14,662 nucleotides of DNA, taken from Bacteroidota bacterium. GTDB taxonomy: Bacteria; Bacteroidota; Ignavibacteria; UBA10030; UBA6906. Shown piece by piece: positions 1-8,034 of the stretch. Under the pieces are notes generated by a model. The model saw nothing but the letters and a program-made list of their open reading frames with translations. It did not search any database and had not been told where the DNA came from. The DNA is taken from the NCBI GenBank assembly GCA_017860555.1, contig JAGDMJ010000026.1, positions 1 to 14,662 of the forward strand, given 5' to 3'. Made by a program: the position numbers and the translations under genes. The first letter of the stretch is position 1. Each line of letters begins with the position of its first letter.

Positions 1-1332
1 ACGCACACCTATGCCTGGTCGGAGCGTTACCCGATCGCCACCTATCTGGTCTCGATCGCGATCACGAACTACGTGGAGTTTTCCGATTGGTTCCACTATA
101 CCCCTTCGGACTCCATGCAGATTCTGAATTATGTCCTGCCGGAACAGTTCTCCAGCGTCCGCGCCAACGCCGCCAAGACCGTCACCATGCTCGAGATCTT
201 CTCGCGGCTCTTCGGGCTCTATCCTTTCATTGAAGAAAAATACGGACATGCATCCTTTGGTGTGGGAGGCGCGATGGAACATCAAACCATGACCTCCACA
301 ACCACCTATGATGAGTTCGTGATCGCCCACGAACTGGGGCACCAGTGGTTCGGGGACCTGATCACGTGCGGATCCTGGCGGGACCTCTGGCTCAACGAAG
401 GGTTCGCCACCTACAGCGAGGCGCTTTACGTCGAGCAACGGTATGGCTTCCCCACCTACAAGGTCTATATGCGTCCGATCCTGGAGGGCGCGAAACGAGC
501 AGTCGGGACGCTCCGGGTCTCCGACACATCGTCCGTCGCCAATCTGTTCAACTCCAACCGCGTGTATGACAAAGGTGGTGCCGTTCTCCATATGCTCCGG
601 CATGTCCTGGGAGACCCGCTGTTCTTTGCCTCGCTTCAATCATACGTCGCTGATCCTCGCCTGAGATATGCCACGGCAGTCACCGAGGATTTCCGGGCAG
701 TCTGCGAGCGCACATCGGGGCAGGACCTGGGCTATTTCTTCGACGAGTGGGTGGACGGGGAAGGATATCCGCTGTATGAGTACAGCTGGAACACGCTTGC
801 GACGGCCGGCGGGTTTGAGACGACCGTGCGCGTCGAGCAGCGAGCAAAGAGCACGCCGCCGGCTTTTTTTACCATGCCGCTGGACTGCAGGATCAGTGCG
901 GGCGGCTGGGATACCACCATTGTCGTCTGGAACAATGCTGCAAGCCAGCAGTTCACCCTGCTCCTGTCTCATCAACCGGACAGCCTGCGGCTTGATTCGG
1001 GCGAGTGGGTTCTCGGCGAGTTCACGAATCTGAACGAGATAGGATTGGTGCCCGCGACGTTTGCTCTCCTGCAGAACTATCCGAATCCTTTCAACCCGGA
1101 GACGGTGATCCGTTTCGATCTTGCACACCAGGAATATGTAAGCTTGAAAGTCTACGATCTTCTTGGCCGGGAGGTCGCAACGCTCGTCGAAGGCAAAATG
1201 CCTCCCGGGCGTCATCAGGCGGTCTGGAACCGCACGCAAAACCCGGGCCAATCGCTCGCGTCAGGAGTGTACCTGTATCGGCTTCTCGCCGGGGGATTCT
1301 CGGCCGCCAGGACCATGTTATTGCTGAAGTGA
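1..1332 (+). CDS. Secreted M1-family zinc aminopeptidase with T9SS sorting domain, 5'-truncated
   Basis: This is the C-terminal part of a gluzincin aminopeptidase. The frame is open from the first base, so the true start and the N-terminal domain lie outside the window; a GTG at 73 is internal. Numbering from base 1, the zinc motif HELGH is at about residues 110-114 and the third ligand Glu, in LNEGF, at about 133. A substrate-binding GAMEH motif precedes it at about 91-94; the usual form is GxMEN. The Tyr of the VYDKGG motif fits the M1 catalytic tyrosine. The last ~90 residues (from about 1060) are a type A T9SS sorting domain: an NYPNPFNP linker, then beta strands ending in a basic C-terminus. 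I infer that the enzyme crosses the outer membrane through T9SS and trims peptides outside the cell. The GHL10 gene follows 70 bases downstream on the same strand. M1 assignment is firm; the substrate is unknown. Confidence 0.93.
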   Translation, partial: THTYAWSERYPIATYLVSIAITNYVEFSDWFHYTPSDSMQILNYVLPEQFSSVRANAAKTVTMLEIFSRLFGLYPFIEEKYGHASFGVGGAMEHQTMTSTTTYDEFVIAHELGHQWFGDLITCGSWRDLWLNEGFATYSEALYVEQRYGFPTYKVYMRPILEGAKRAVGTLRVSDTSSVANLFNSNRVYDKGGAVLHMLRHVLGDPLFFASLQSYVADPRLRYATAVTEDFRAVCERTSGQDLGYFFDEWVDGEGYPLYEYSWNTLATAGGFETTVRVEQRAKSTPPAFFTMPLDCRISAGGWDTTIVVWNNAASQQFTLLLSHQPDSLRLDSGEWVLGEFTNLNEIGLVPATFALLQNYPNPFNPETVIRFDLAHQEYVSLKVYDLLGREVATLVEGKMPPGRHQAVWNRTQNPGQSLASGVYLYRLLAGGFSAARTMLLLK

Positions 1333-1340
1333 GACGACTG

Positions 1341-1369
1341 TTGCTTCCCTCTCTCATTGTGTCTATATT
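1341..1369 (+). promoter_or_regulatory. Possible sigma70-like promoter for the GHL10 gene
   Basis: TTGCTT (1341-1346) and TATATT (1364-1369) are separated by exactly 17 bases. The -10 box matches the consensus at 5 of 6 positions and the -35 box at 3 of 6. A start of transcription near 1376 would leave a leader of about 27 bases before the GTG at 1403. FCB bacteria often use different promoter boxes, so this is tentative. Confidence 0.35.
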
Positions 1370-1402
1370 TTCTGCAAATCTCTCAACCAAAGATCCGGAC
1401 TC

Positions 1403-3154
1403 GTGTTGTTGACGCGCCTCTTGCTTCTTGCAGCGATTCCACTCCTTCCGTCGATCCTTCCGGCTCAGTCGTCCTTGCTTCCCCCGAAACGCGAAGTGCG
1501 CGCAGTCTGGCTTGCCACGACCGCCGGGCTGGACTGGCCGAAGACCGTGGATACCGGAGAGCAACAGGCGTCTCTTCGGAAGATCGTCCAATACCTGAAA
1601 AGCGCGAACTTCAATACCATCTTTTTTCAGGCCCGTGCCCGCGGAGACGCGTATTACAGGTCGCGTTACGAGCCGTGGGCGGAGAATCTGACCGGCGTCA
1701 TGGGGCAAGATCCAGGCTGGGATCCGCTGGCGTTTGTCATCACCGAGGCACACCGGTACGGGATGGAGGTCCATGCCTGGATCAATGTGTTCAAGGTTCG
1801 CACTACCCAGAACGTTCCCGGTTCGCCGCTCCATCCCACGCGGGCCCATCCCGACTGGGTGGTCCCGTATGCGGGCGAATACTGGCTTGATCCCGGCATT
1901 CCTGACGCCCGTACATACCTGATCAACGTGGTGCTTGACATGGTCGGGAACTACGACCTGGACGGTATCAACTTCGATTACATGCGCTATCCCGGCAATG
2001 ATTTCGCCGACGGCAACAGTTACCGCAGATTCGGCGGATCCATGGATCGGGATGCCTGGCGACTGCAGAACGTCACTCGTTTCGTGACGGAGGCGTACGA
2101 CAGGGCCATCCTGCTGAAGCCGATGTTGAAAGTGGGATCGTCACCCGTCGGAGTCGCGGCAACGGAGGGGGAGCGGGAGTCGCGCCTCCAGCTCAGGAAC
2201 TACTCTCAGGATGCCCCTGCCTGGTTGCGGCTGCGCAAACAGGATTATGTTTCTCCGCAGGTATACTGGGATCTCGGAGAGAGCAAAGGGGATCCCGATT
2301 TTGCGCACCTCGTGCGGCGGTGGCGGAACTTCTCCAGCGGACGGCACCTGTACCCGGGGATCGCCGCGTACAAACCTGAGGTGGCGGAGGAGATCGCCGT
2401 GCAGATCGATACGGCCCGGCAGAACAGAACGGACGGACAATCCTTTTTCCGGTACGAGAACATCCTGGCCCCGGGCCTTCTCGGCACGCGTTACCGGACG
2501 CTGGCGAACGTTCCCCCCATGCCATGGAAAGATGCCATCCCTCCCCTTGCTCCAACGCACCTGGCAGTCAGCGAAGTCTCGGCGAACGTGTTCTCGCTGG
2601 AATGGATCCCTTCCGCCCCGGCTTCAGACGGTGACAGGGCGCGGTATTTCAACATCTACCGGTCCACGTCAGCGGAGATCGACATAAACAATCCTTACTT
2701 TCTGATCGCCGTGACGCCTGCACAGAGCAACATATTCACCGACACGGTGAAGGTCCCCACCGGCGTGACGTATCACTACGCGGTCGCCGCACTGGACAAG
2801 GGCAACAATGAGAGTTCTCCTTCCGGGGTTGCGAGCGCGTCCATCCGCGAGATGCTTGCCCTGAAGAACCGCCTACCTGCCTCCACCTCGCTGAACACCT
2901 CCTTCTCCAGTGTAACGGGCACACCCACCCTGGTGGCCTATCGCCTTGAGCGCCGCACGCCGGTCCAGTTGAGCATCTATCGCCAACTCGCGGACGGACG
3001 GGACTCGCTGTATGCCACACTCATCAATGAGATCCAGGGGAACGCGACGTACGTCGTGGGGCTCGGCCGGATTGCCTTCAAGAGCGGCCGCTATGCAATT
3101 CGCATGAGAGCGGGAGAGGCTGTTATTGAGCAGCAGTTCGTGGTGGAAAGATAA
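1403..3154 (+). CDS. GHL10 (DUF187) family glycoside hydrolase, DigH/YngK-like, with FN3 domain
   Basis: Predicted secreted hydrolase of 583 residues. An N-terminal hydrophobic signal peptide (about 1-22) ends near a PAQS site. A GHL10 TIM-barrel-type domain follows at about 28-360, opening with the EVRAVWLAT strand. It carries the family motif DGINFDYMRYP at 187-197, whose acidic residues are the likely catalytic centre. A fibronectin type III domain lies at about 382-480. The final ~85 residues form a small beta module that aligns with the T9SS sorting tail of the upstream gene but lacks the NPFNP linker. The best-studied relative, E. coli DigH, cuts denuded peptidoglycan glycan strands, so a cell-wall role is a sensible inference, though other glycans are possible. 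The GTG at 1403 is chosen because it directly precedes the signal peptide and no other suitable in-frame start was found after the previous gene; the ribosome site is weak. Confidence 0.88.
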   Translation: MLLTRLLLLAAIPLLPSILPAQSSLLPPKREVRAVWLATTAGLDWPKTVDTGEQQASLRKIVQYLKSANFNTIFFQARARGDAYYRSRYEPWAENLTGVMGQDPGWDPLAFVITEAHRYGMEVHAWINVFKVRTTQNVPGSPLHPTRAHPDWVVPYAGEYWLDPGIPDARTYLINVVLDMVGNYDLDGINFDYMRYPGNDFADGNSYRRFGGSMDRDAWRLQNVTRFVTEAYDRAILLKPMLKVGSSPVGVAATEGERESRLQLRNYSQDAPAWLRLRKQDYVSPQVYWDLGESKGDPDFAHLVRRWRNFSSGRHLYPGIAAYKPEVAEEIAVQIDTARQNRTDGQSFFRYENILAPGLLGTRYRTLANVPPMPWKDAIPPLAPTHLAVSEVSANVFSLEWIPSAPASDGDRARYFNIYRSTSAEIDINNPYFLIAVTPAQSNIFTDTVKVPTGVTYHYAVAALDKGNNESSPSGVASASIREMLALKNRLPASTSLNTSFSSVTGTPTLVAYRLERRTPVQLSIYRQLADGRDSLYATLINEIQGNATYVVGLGRIAFKSGRYAIRMRAGEAVIEQQFVVER

Positions 3155-3171
3155 GAATCGAACGCCAAGGA

Positions 3172-3188
3172 GCCGGCACCGAGCCGGC
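3172..3188. terminator. Possible hairpin terminator between convergent genes
   Basis: Two GCCGGC arms (3172-3177 and 3183-3188) flank a five-base loop in the 45-base gap between the convergent GHL10 and methyltransferase genes. The position suits a shared terminator, but no T-run follows on either side, so intrinsic termination is doubtful. Confidence 0.3.
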
Positions 3189-3199
3189 GGCCTGCAGCA

Positions 3200-4249
3200 T
3201 CAGGAGTTCGATGTCTGATGCGGTCTCTGGATCTCCACAAACGCGACCCCGGGAAGCCTCACCTTTACCTGCCGCACAGAATGCCCCTCGCACCAGCTCT
3301 TGACTTCGGCAATCGAATAGGCCGTCCCTCCGATCTCGTTCAGGAGATTCAGCCCTACCATCAGGGGAATGAAGCGTGCGAGGGACGACGACGATGAACC
3401 CTCGTCGCGCATTTGATCCAGGACGAAAAGTTTCCCGCCGGGGCGGAGAGCCTCCAGCGCGCGAGCAACGAGCGTGCGGTTCTCCGCCGGGCTCAGTCCA
3501 TGAATGATGTTGAACATGAGCACAACATCCTGGTTCGGCGGCAGCGGGTCGCTGAGGAAATTGCCGGCGTGTAATTCGATCCTTCCCGACAGGCCCGACT
3601 CCCGCACGAATGTGGACGCATGTGCCAGGGCGGGTTCGAAATCCACGACCCTTGCACGCAGCCCGGGGCGACGGCGGCAGCATTCGATCGCATAGAGCCC
3701 GTGTGAACCTCCGAGGTCGAGCATGTTCCTGGCCGCGCTGCCAGGCAGGATCTTTTCGATCACATGCGGTAACAACAACCTGGCAAGATCCCTCATGCCG
3801 AGGACATACACGCGCCAGTCCTCCTCGTTGAAAACCTCATAGTACGGGTGCGCCGGGGCGCCATGCTCAAGCGATGTCTCAAGATGTCCCCACCGGGCAT
3901 GGAGCGTTTCAAAGTATGCGATCAGGTTCACCAGGGAATCGGGAGAATCCTTGAGGAGCCACTTCCTTCCTTCGGCAGCGAGATGGTAGGCCCCGTTCCG
4001 GTGCGAGAGATACCCGGCGACGACACAGGCATCCAGAAAGAGACGAAGTGCCCGGGAATTGAGCCCGGTGTGTGAGGCAATCTGATTTTCCGACATTGGG
4101 CCTGACGCAAGCCCGTCAAAAAGAGCGCGACGTACGGCAATGACCAGTGCCCGGCCGAACAGCACGCCTGCGAAAGCGTCCATGATGGGAGTGGGGAGAA
4201 GATGGAGCCGTCGGAGAATACGCTCAAGTAGGGTAAGTCGAAGAACCAT
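3200..4249 (-). CDS. SAM-dependent O-methyltransferase-like protein (winged-helix plus methyltransferase domain)
   Basis: The protein has 349 residues from the ATG at 4249. The N-terminal ~100 residues look like the winged-helix dimerisation domain of plant-type and hydroxyneurosporene-type O-methyltransferases. The C-terminal Rossmann domain has SAM motif I (LDLGGSHG, about 177-184), an acidic residue in VDFE at about 203, an NIIHG segment with His near 250 where family members keep the catalytic base, and the LRPGGKL motif at about 268-274. The substrate cannot be read from the sequence; aromatic or quinone-like hydroxyls are typical for the family. It lies 39 bases after the TRAP permease gene on the same strand, so it is probably the last gene of that operon. 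A TTG at 4267 would add six residues. ATG is preferred as the stronger codon, with a GGAG 12 bases upstream. Confidence 0.82.
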   Translation of the reverse strand: MVLRLTLLERILRRLHLLPTPIMDAFAGVLFGRALVIAVRRALFDGLASGPMSENQIASHTGLNSRALRLFLDACVVAGYLSHRNGAYHLAAEGRKWLLKDSPDSLVNLIAYFETLHARWGHLETSLEHGAPAHPYYEVFNEEDWRVYVLGMRDLARLLLPHVIEKILPGSAARNMLDLGGSHGLYAIECCRRRPGLRARVVDFEPALAHASTFVRESGLSGRIELHAGNFLSDPLPPNQDVVLMFNIIHGLSPAENRTLVARALEALRPGGKLFVLDQMRDEGSSSSSLARFIPLMVGLNLLNEIGGTAYSIAEVKSWCEGHSVRQVKVRLPGVAFVEIQRPHQTSNS

Positions 4250-4288
4250 GGCGGTCAATCGCTCCAAACACGTGGACTGCCCGGAGTG

Positions 4289-5569
4289 TCATTGTACTCT
4301 CAGGATCCTCCCCAACCAGAGGCTCAGTTCAGGGATGTAGGTAATGATCACCAGCGCGACAAGCAGGATGCCGATGTAGACCAGCGTTGCGCGGGTAACC
4401 TCCAGGACAGACTTATGGAAGCGCAGGCTCGAGATGAACAGGTTGAGCCCTACGGGGGGCGTGAGATAACCGATCTCGAGATTCGTGAGGAAGATGATCC
4501 CCAAGTGCACCGGATCGATGCCATACCCCAGGGCGATGGGTGTGATCAGCGGAACCACGACGATGATCGCGGAAAAGATGTCCATCATCATGCCGACGAT
4601 GATCAGGAAGATATTCAGGACCACCAGGAACACCGTCCCGCTCGAGATGAAACTCCTGGTGATCTCGAACAAGCGCTGAGGCACTTCCTGGTCCACAAGA
4701 TAGTTGGTGAGCCCCATCGCCCCGCCGATGATCATCAGGATGGCTCCGACGAGCAGCAGGCTTTCTTTCATCACCCGGGGAACGTCCTTGAACAAGCTCA
4801 GGTCCTTGTGGATGAACACCTCAACGATGAGGATATAGCTTGCCGTCACCGCCGCAGCTTCGGTCGCCGTGAAGGTGCCGGAGTAGATGCCGCCGATCAC
4901 CAACACGGGGAGAGGGATTTCCCAGATCGCTGCCCGCGCCGTCCGCCGCACCGTGGCCCAGTGAAACGGATGCCGGGGCACCTTGAGTTTTATCCCCTGG
5001 AGGATGGCGTACGTCGATAGGGCCATCAGAAGGATAAGCCCGGGAACGATCCCTGCCGCGAAAAGTTTGTCCACGCTGATCGTCGCGATCAAGGCATAGA
5101 GAATCAGCGGGAGACTGGGAGGAAAGAGCAATCCCAGGCTGCCGGACGTCGTGATCAAACCGAGAGTGAATCTCTCCGGATATTTCTCGTTCATGAGTAT
5201 GGGAAAGAGCAATCCGCCCAGCGCCACGATGGTGACTCCGGAGGCTCCCGTGAAGGCCGTAAAAATGGCGCAGGTCACGAGCGCCACCACGGCAAGCCCG
5301 CCGGGGAAGGACCCGAAGAGCGCGCGCGCCAGATCCACCACGCGCGTGGGGGCTTTGCTTTCAGCCAGGATGTATCCGGCGAACGTGAAGAGAGGAATTG
5401 CGACAAGCGTGGGATTCGTGGCAATGCGGTTGAAATCGACCATCATGGCTGACGGGTCAATACCTTCTCCCGCAAACGCGATCATCGCGACCGCCCCGAT
5501 GATCGCGAACAATGGAGCCCCGAAGATGGCCAGCAGGATAAGCCCGATGGCAACGAGGATGGATTCCAT
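4289..5569 (-). CDS. dctM: TRAP transporter large permease subunit (DctM/TatM type)
   Basis: This 426-residue membrane protein has about 11-12 hydrophobic segments and the usual length for DctM. It is the channel-forming subunit, moving solute across the inner membrane with a sodium or proton gradient. Family features include the GASGVTIVALGGLLFP stretch at about 112-127, the LLFPPSLPLILYA loop at about 150-162, and a TPPVGLNLF segment near 370. The ATG at 5569 is chosen because a strong GAGGAGG ribosome site (5580-5586) sits ten bases upstream and the start follows the dctQ stop by two bases. The frame stays open upstream to 5962, but that extension overlaps dctQ out of frame and resembles no permease. 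It works with the small permease and the binding protein encoded upstream. Confidence 0.94.
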   Translation of the reverse strand: MESILVAIGLILLAIFGAPLFAIIGAVAMIAFAGEGIDPSAMMVDFNRIATNPTLVAIPLFTFAGYILAESKAPTRVVDLARALFGSFPGGLAVVALVTCAIFTAFTGASGVTIVALGGLLFPILMNEKYPERFTLGLITTSGSLGLLFPPSLPLILYALIATISVDKLFAAGIVPGLILLMALSTYAILQGIKLKVPRHPFHWATVRRTARAAIWEIPLPVLVIGGIYSGTFTATEAAAVTASYILIVEVFIHKDLSLFKDVPRVMKESLLLVGAILMIIGGAMGLTNYLVDQEVPQRLFEITRSFISSGTVFLVVLNIFLIIVGMMMDIFSAIIVVVPLITPIALGYGIDPVHLGIIFLTNLEIGYLTPPVGLNLFISSLRFHKSVLEVTRATLVYIGILLVALVIITYIPELSLWLGRILRVQ

Positions 5570-5571
5570 GC

Positions 5572-6078
5572 CTAGTGCGCCTCCTCGGCCGTCGGAGGGG
5601 AGATTGCGTCGGCGGCGTGCTCGATGGCATTCAGCACAAAATGGACCGTGATCAGGGCAAATCCAAAAGGAATGATGGCAAGGCCGATCCAGGAAGGGAT
5701 GCCGGTGATCAGTTCGCCCCCCGACTGTTTCTCGTCTAGCAGGAAAACCCAGGCGGCGTGCGCCAGGTAGAAGCATACTACGGCGGCAAACAGGCTGGTG
5801 ATCACATGGACGAGGTCCTTGATCCGCCCCTTGAGGAACTTGGCGAGGGCATCGATGCTGATGTGGCGGTCCTGGCTGGCCGCGATGGCCGCTCCCATGA
5901 ACCCGGACCACATGACCATCTGGCGCACCAGTGGATCTCCCCAGAGGAATCCCCCGCCCCACACATTGCGCAGCACCACTTGAGCAAATGCCAGGATCAC
6001 CATGAGGCTGAGGAAGATCACCAGCAGGATGGTCTCGAGACGGACCAGCAGTCGGTCAAGCGCGCGCAGGAGTTTCAT
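5572..6078 (-). CDS. dctQ: TRAP transporter small permease subunit (DctQ/TatQ type)
   Basis: A 168-residue protein with four hydrophobic helices, the typical size and topology of DctQ, the small subunit that supports DctM in the inner membrane. The first helix (about 15-37) is followed by a conserved-looking VLRNVWGGG segment, and QDRHISIDAL at about 69-78 fits the family pattern ahead of the third helix. Its ATG overlaps the dctP stop codon as ATGA (6075-6078), which suggests translational coupling. A GGTGGA element just upstream of the ATG, inside dctP, may act as ribosome site. DctQ proteins vary greatly in sequence, so the call rests on helix pattern, the partial motif and gene order together. 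Confidence 0.92.
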   Translation of the reverse strand: MKLLRALDRLLVRLETILLVIFLSLMVILAFAQVVLRNVWGGGFLWGDPLVRQMVMWSGFMGAAIAASQDRHISIDALAKFLKGRIKDLVHVITSLFAAVVCFYLAHAAWVFLLDEKQSGGELITGIPSWIGLAIIPFGFALITVHFVLNAIEHAADAISPPTAEEAH

Positions 6079-7103
6079 TTCGATCCACCGTGCTTGGCAC
6101 GATAGTCGGCAACGGTCTTTTCCACCCGGTCGAGGAAGGCCTGATCATACAGCTTCCCAACAAGCGACTGACGCGCGGACTTCCCTGTCGCGACGAATTC
6201 CCGGATCGTCTTCTCCGAGTTGACGTCGATCACCTGGAGGCCGTTCTTCTTCATGGTCTCGACCGCGGCCGCATTCTCTTCCCGGCTTTTCCGGGTAAGA
6301 TCGCCCAGGTACTTTTTGCCATTGCGGAGCAGGATCTCCTGGCAATCAGGAGGAAGGGTGTCGAACTTCTTCTTGGAAACGACCACGCCGCCGGCCGCAT
6401 CAGCCAGCGGCACACTCATCATGTACTTGACGCGCGTATTCCAGGAAAGCACCAGGGCCGCCAGCGGAGACGTATAGGCTCCGTTGATCAGGCCGGTCTG
6501 AAGCGACGTCAGGACGTCCACGACGGAAAGTGGAATCGGGTTGATGCCAAGTGCCCGGAAGGAGGCCTCGGCGATCGCGTCGCCTTCCCACATCCACATC
6601 TTCACGCCATCCATGTCGGACACGGTCCGAACCGGCGTATTGGTGAACACGTAGACAAATCCCACTTCCGCCCAGCCGAGCAGGACGTACCCGTTCTGTC
6701 TGACGTCCTGGTCTAATTCCGCATCAAACACGGAGTGGAAGTAGTCCACTTCCTGGTAGTTGTTGAAAAGGAACGGAGAGTCCAGGATGCGCAGCTTGGG
6801 ACTCACGTCGCCAAGACCGACCCCGGTGACGCCGGCGCTGTGCAATTGGCCGAGCCGGATCTTACGCATCACGTCCTTGTCTTCACCCTGGACGCCGCCG
6901 GCATAGATCTTGAATCCCATCCGCCCGCCGCTTTCCTTCCGGATTGCCGCGTCGTATTCACGCAGGACGTTCAACCAGGTGCTTCCGTCGGTCGCAATCG
7001 TGGCGAACTTGATGATATGTTCCTGGGCGTGCGCCTGTCCCAACGCCAGCAGAGCGCAGACGGCATAGAGCATGGCGGCCAGGCAACGTCGAATCGTATT
7101 CAC
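6075..7103 (-). CDS. dctP: TRAP transporter solute-binding protein (DctP family, TatP-like)
   Basis: A 342-residue periplasmic binding protein. A Sec signal peptide (about 1-26) ends in AHA before QEHIIKFAT, the first strand of the DctP fold. Later landmarks are the GGVQGEDKDVMRKI segment (69-82), the hinge-region strand GWAEVGFVYVFTN (143-155) and DMDGVKMWMWEGD (163-175). In canonical DctP proteins the equivalent GxKxR segment carries the Arg that binds the substrate carboxylate. Here that position is Trp170. Loss of this Arg and the adjacent tatT gene both point to the TatP branch known from Treponema pallidum, rather than a C4-dicarboxylate binder. The ligand is unknown and may be uncharged or hydrophobic. 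The GTG start is supported by an AAGGAG ribosome site seven bases upstream. Confidence 0.92.
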   Translation of the reverse strand: MNTIRRCLAAMLYAVCALLALGQAHAQEHIIKFATIATDGSTWLNVLREYDAAIRKESGGRMGFKIYAGGVQGEDKDVMRKIRLGQLHSAGVTGVGLGDVSPKLRILDSPFLFNNYQEVDYFHSVFDAELDQDVRQNGYVLLGWAEVGFVYVFTNTPVRTVSDMDGVKMWMWEGDAIAEASFRALGINPIPLSVVDVLTSLQTGLINGAYTSPLAALVLSWNTRVKYMMSVPLADAAGGVVVSKKKFDTLPPDCQEILLRNGKKYLGDLTRKSREENAAAVETMKKNGLQVIDVNSEKTIREFVATGKSARQSLVGKLYDQAFLDRVEKTVADYRAKHGGSK

Positions 7104-7110
7104 GGGGTCA

Positions 7111-7116
7111 CTCCTT
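7111..7116 (-). promoter_or_regulatory. Shine-Dalgarno AAGGAG for the dctP-like gene
   Basis: AAGGAG on the minus strand lies seven bases before the GTG at 7103, inside the 23-base gap after tatT. It decides the non-ATG start of the binding-protein gene and places the signal peptide at the very N-terminus. Confidence 0.75.
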
Positions 7117-7126
7117 CAAATGATCG

Positions 7127-7987
7127 TCAGAAGAACTCGGCCTTACGGGCAAGGAGGAGCTCTGCCTTTTTCTTGGCTATGGCATTGGCCAACCGGAACT
7201 CGGGAAGGATGTCCAGCGGTGTGTTTTTCACCTTGGTGAGCAGCTCTTCGAAGAGGGCTTCGTTCTGCGTCTGCACGGCGTAGGAGCGCGCGTAGTAGAC
7301 ATAGGTCATGAGAAAACGACCGCCGTTGATCCGGAGGGCAGTTTCGAAATGGTTCCGGGCAACCACAGGATCACCTCCGAGAAGCCGCGGGCGGCTGCCA
7401 TAGAACGTACCCAGAAAAACATGGGCACCGCCGTAGTAGAACGCGGAATCTTTGGCGGTAACGAAATTCATCAGCGTTTCCGCGCGGGGAAGGTCACCGA
7501 TGGCGTCAGTATTGTCCAGGGAAAGATAGATGTAGCTCCCCCAGCCGAATGCCGTCCAGAAGACCGCCGGAACCTCGTCCGGGCTCAGTTGAGCCAGCGC
7601 GGCTTTGAGGTTATCGGGGGTCCCTTGGAGCGCCGTCGCGAGGTCCGAATTCTGGCGCAGGATGCGCAGGCCGTAGTCCCTGCCGCGCATGTAAAACGCC
7701 CGTGCCCGGTCCGGATCCTTGTCTTCCAGGAATCCCAACGCGTAGCTACTGTACCCCTGACTGAGCAACCGCAGCAGCCTCGTATTGTCGGGGCTGTTCT
7801 TCAACATGACTTCGATCAGCTTGAGGTTTCCTGGAAGGGCTATCTCGGCAAAATCAAGGTCCTCTTCCTCCGTAAATGCCGAAAATCCATCATCTGCCAT
7901 CCCGCCAACCGCGTTCACGGCGATGGTCTGGACGCATCCGGAGAAGAGAAAGAGGAGTATGAGACTGAAGAAACCGACGTATTTCAT
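7127..7987 (-). CDS. tatT: TatT-like periplasmic TPR lipoprotein of a TPAT system
   Basis: A 286-residue lipoprotein resembling the T component of TPR-protein-associated TRAP transporters (T. pallidum Tp0956 is the model). From the ATG at 7987, a hydrophobic signal (about 4-17) leads to the lipobox FSGC with Cys18. The rest is almost all helical, with helix-turn-helix units fitting TPR-like repeats, for example the YSSYALGFLEDKDPDRARAFY stretch, a GGAHVFLGTFYG turn and an ARNHFETALRIN helix. In T. pallidum the T protein binds the TRAP binding protein and may pass ligand to it; here the binding-protein gene begins 23 bases downstream. The frame is open up to a TTG at 8017, but the lipoprotein signal favours 7987. 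No clear ribosome site precedes it, which is a weak point. Phe rather than Leu sits at lipobox position -3. Confidence 0.85.
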   Translation of the reverse strand: MKYVGFFSLILLFLFSGCVQTIAVNAVGGMADDGFSAFTEEEDLDFAEIALPGNLKLIEVMLKNSPDNTRLLRLLSQGYSSYALGFLEDKDPDRARAFYMRGRDYGLRILRQNSDLATALQGTPDNLKAALAQLSPDEVPAVFWTAFGWGSYIYLSLDNTDAIGDLPRAETLMNFVTAKDSAFYYGGAHVFLGTFYGSRPRLLGGDPVVARNHFETALRINGGRFLMTYVYYARSYAVQTQNEALFEELLTKVKNTPLDILPEFRLANAIAKKKAELLLARKAEFF

Positions 7988-8034
7988 GACGGGAAATATA
8001 GTGAAAATAAAGAACAAAGGAAATACACGGATAT

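Noticed and set aside
1091..1849. 252-codon open frame on the minus strand across the end of the aminopeptidase and start of GHL10
   Set aside because: It is antisense to two well-supported genes, crosses their intergenic gap and has Arg/Pro-rich low-complexity composition typical of GC-rich shadow frames.
4286..5020. 244-codon plus-strand frame rich in Asp, His and Gln
   Set aside because: It is the complement of the hydrophobic permease codons, which yields this composition automatically.
5570..5962. Upstream extension of the large TRAP permease frame
   Set aside because: The added 131 codons overlap the small permease gene out of frame and are hydrophilic and Arg/His-rich, while a strong ribosome site marks the ATG at 5569.
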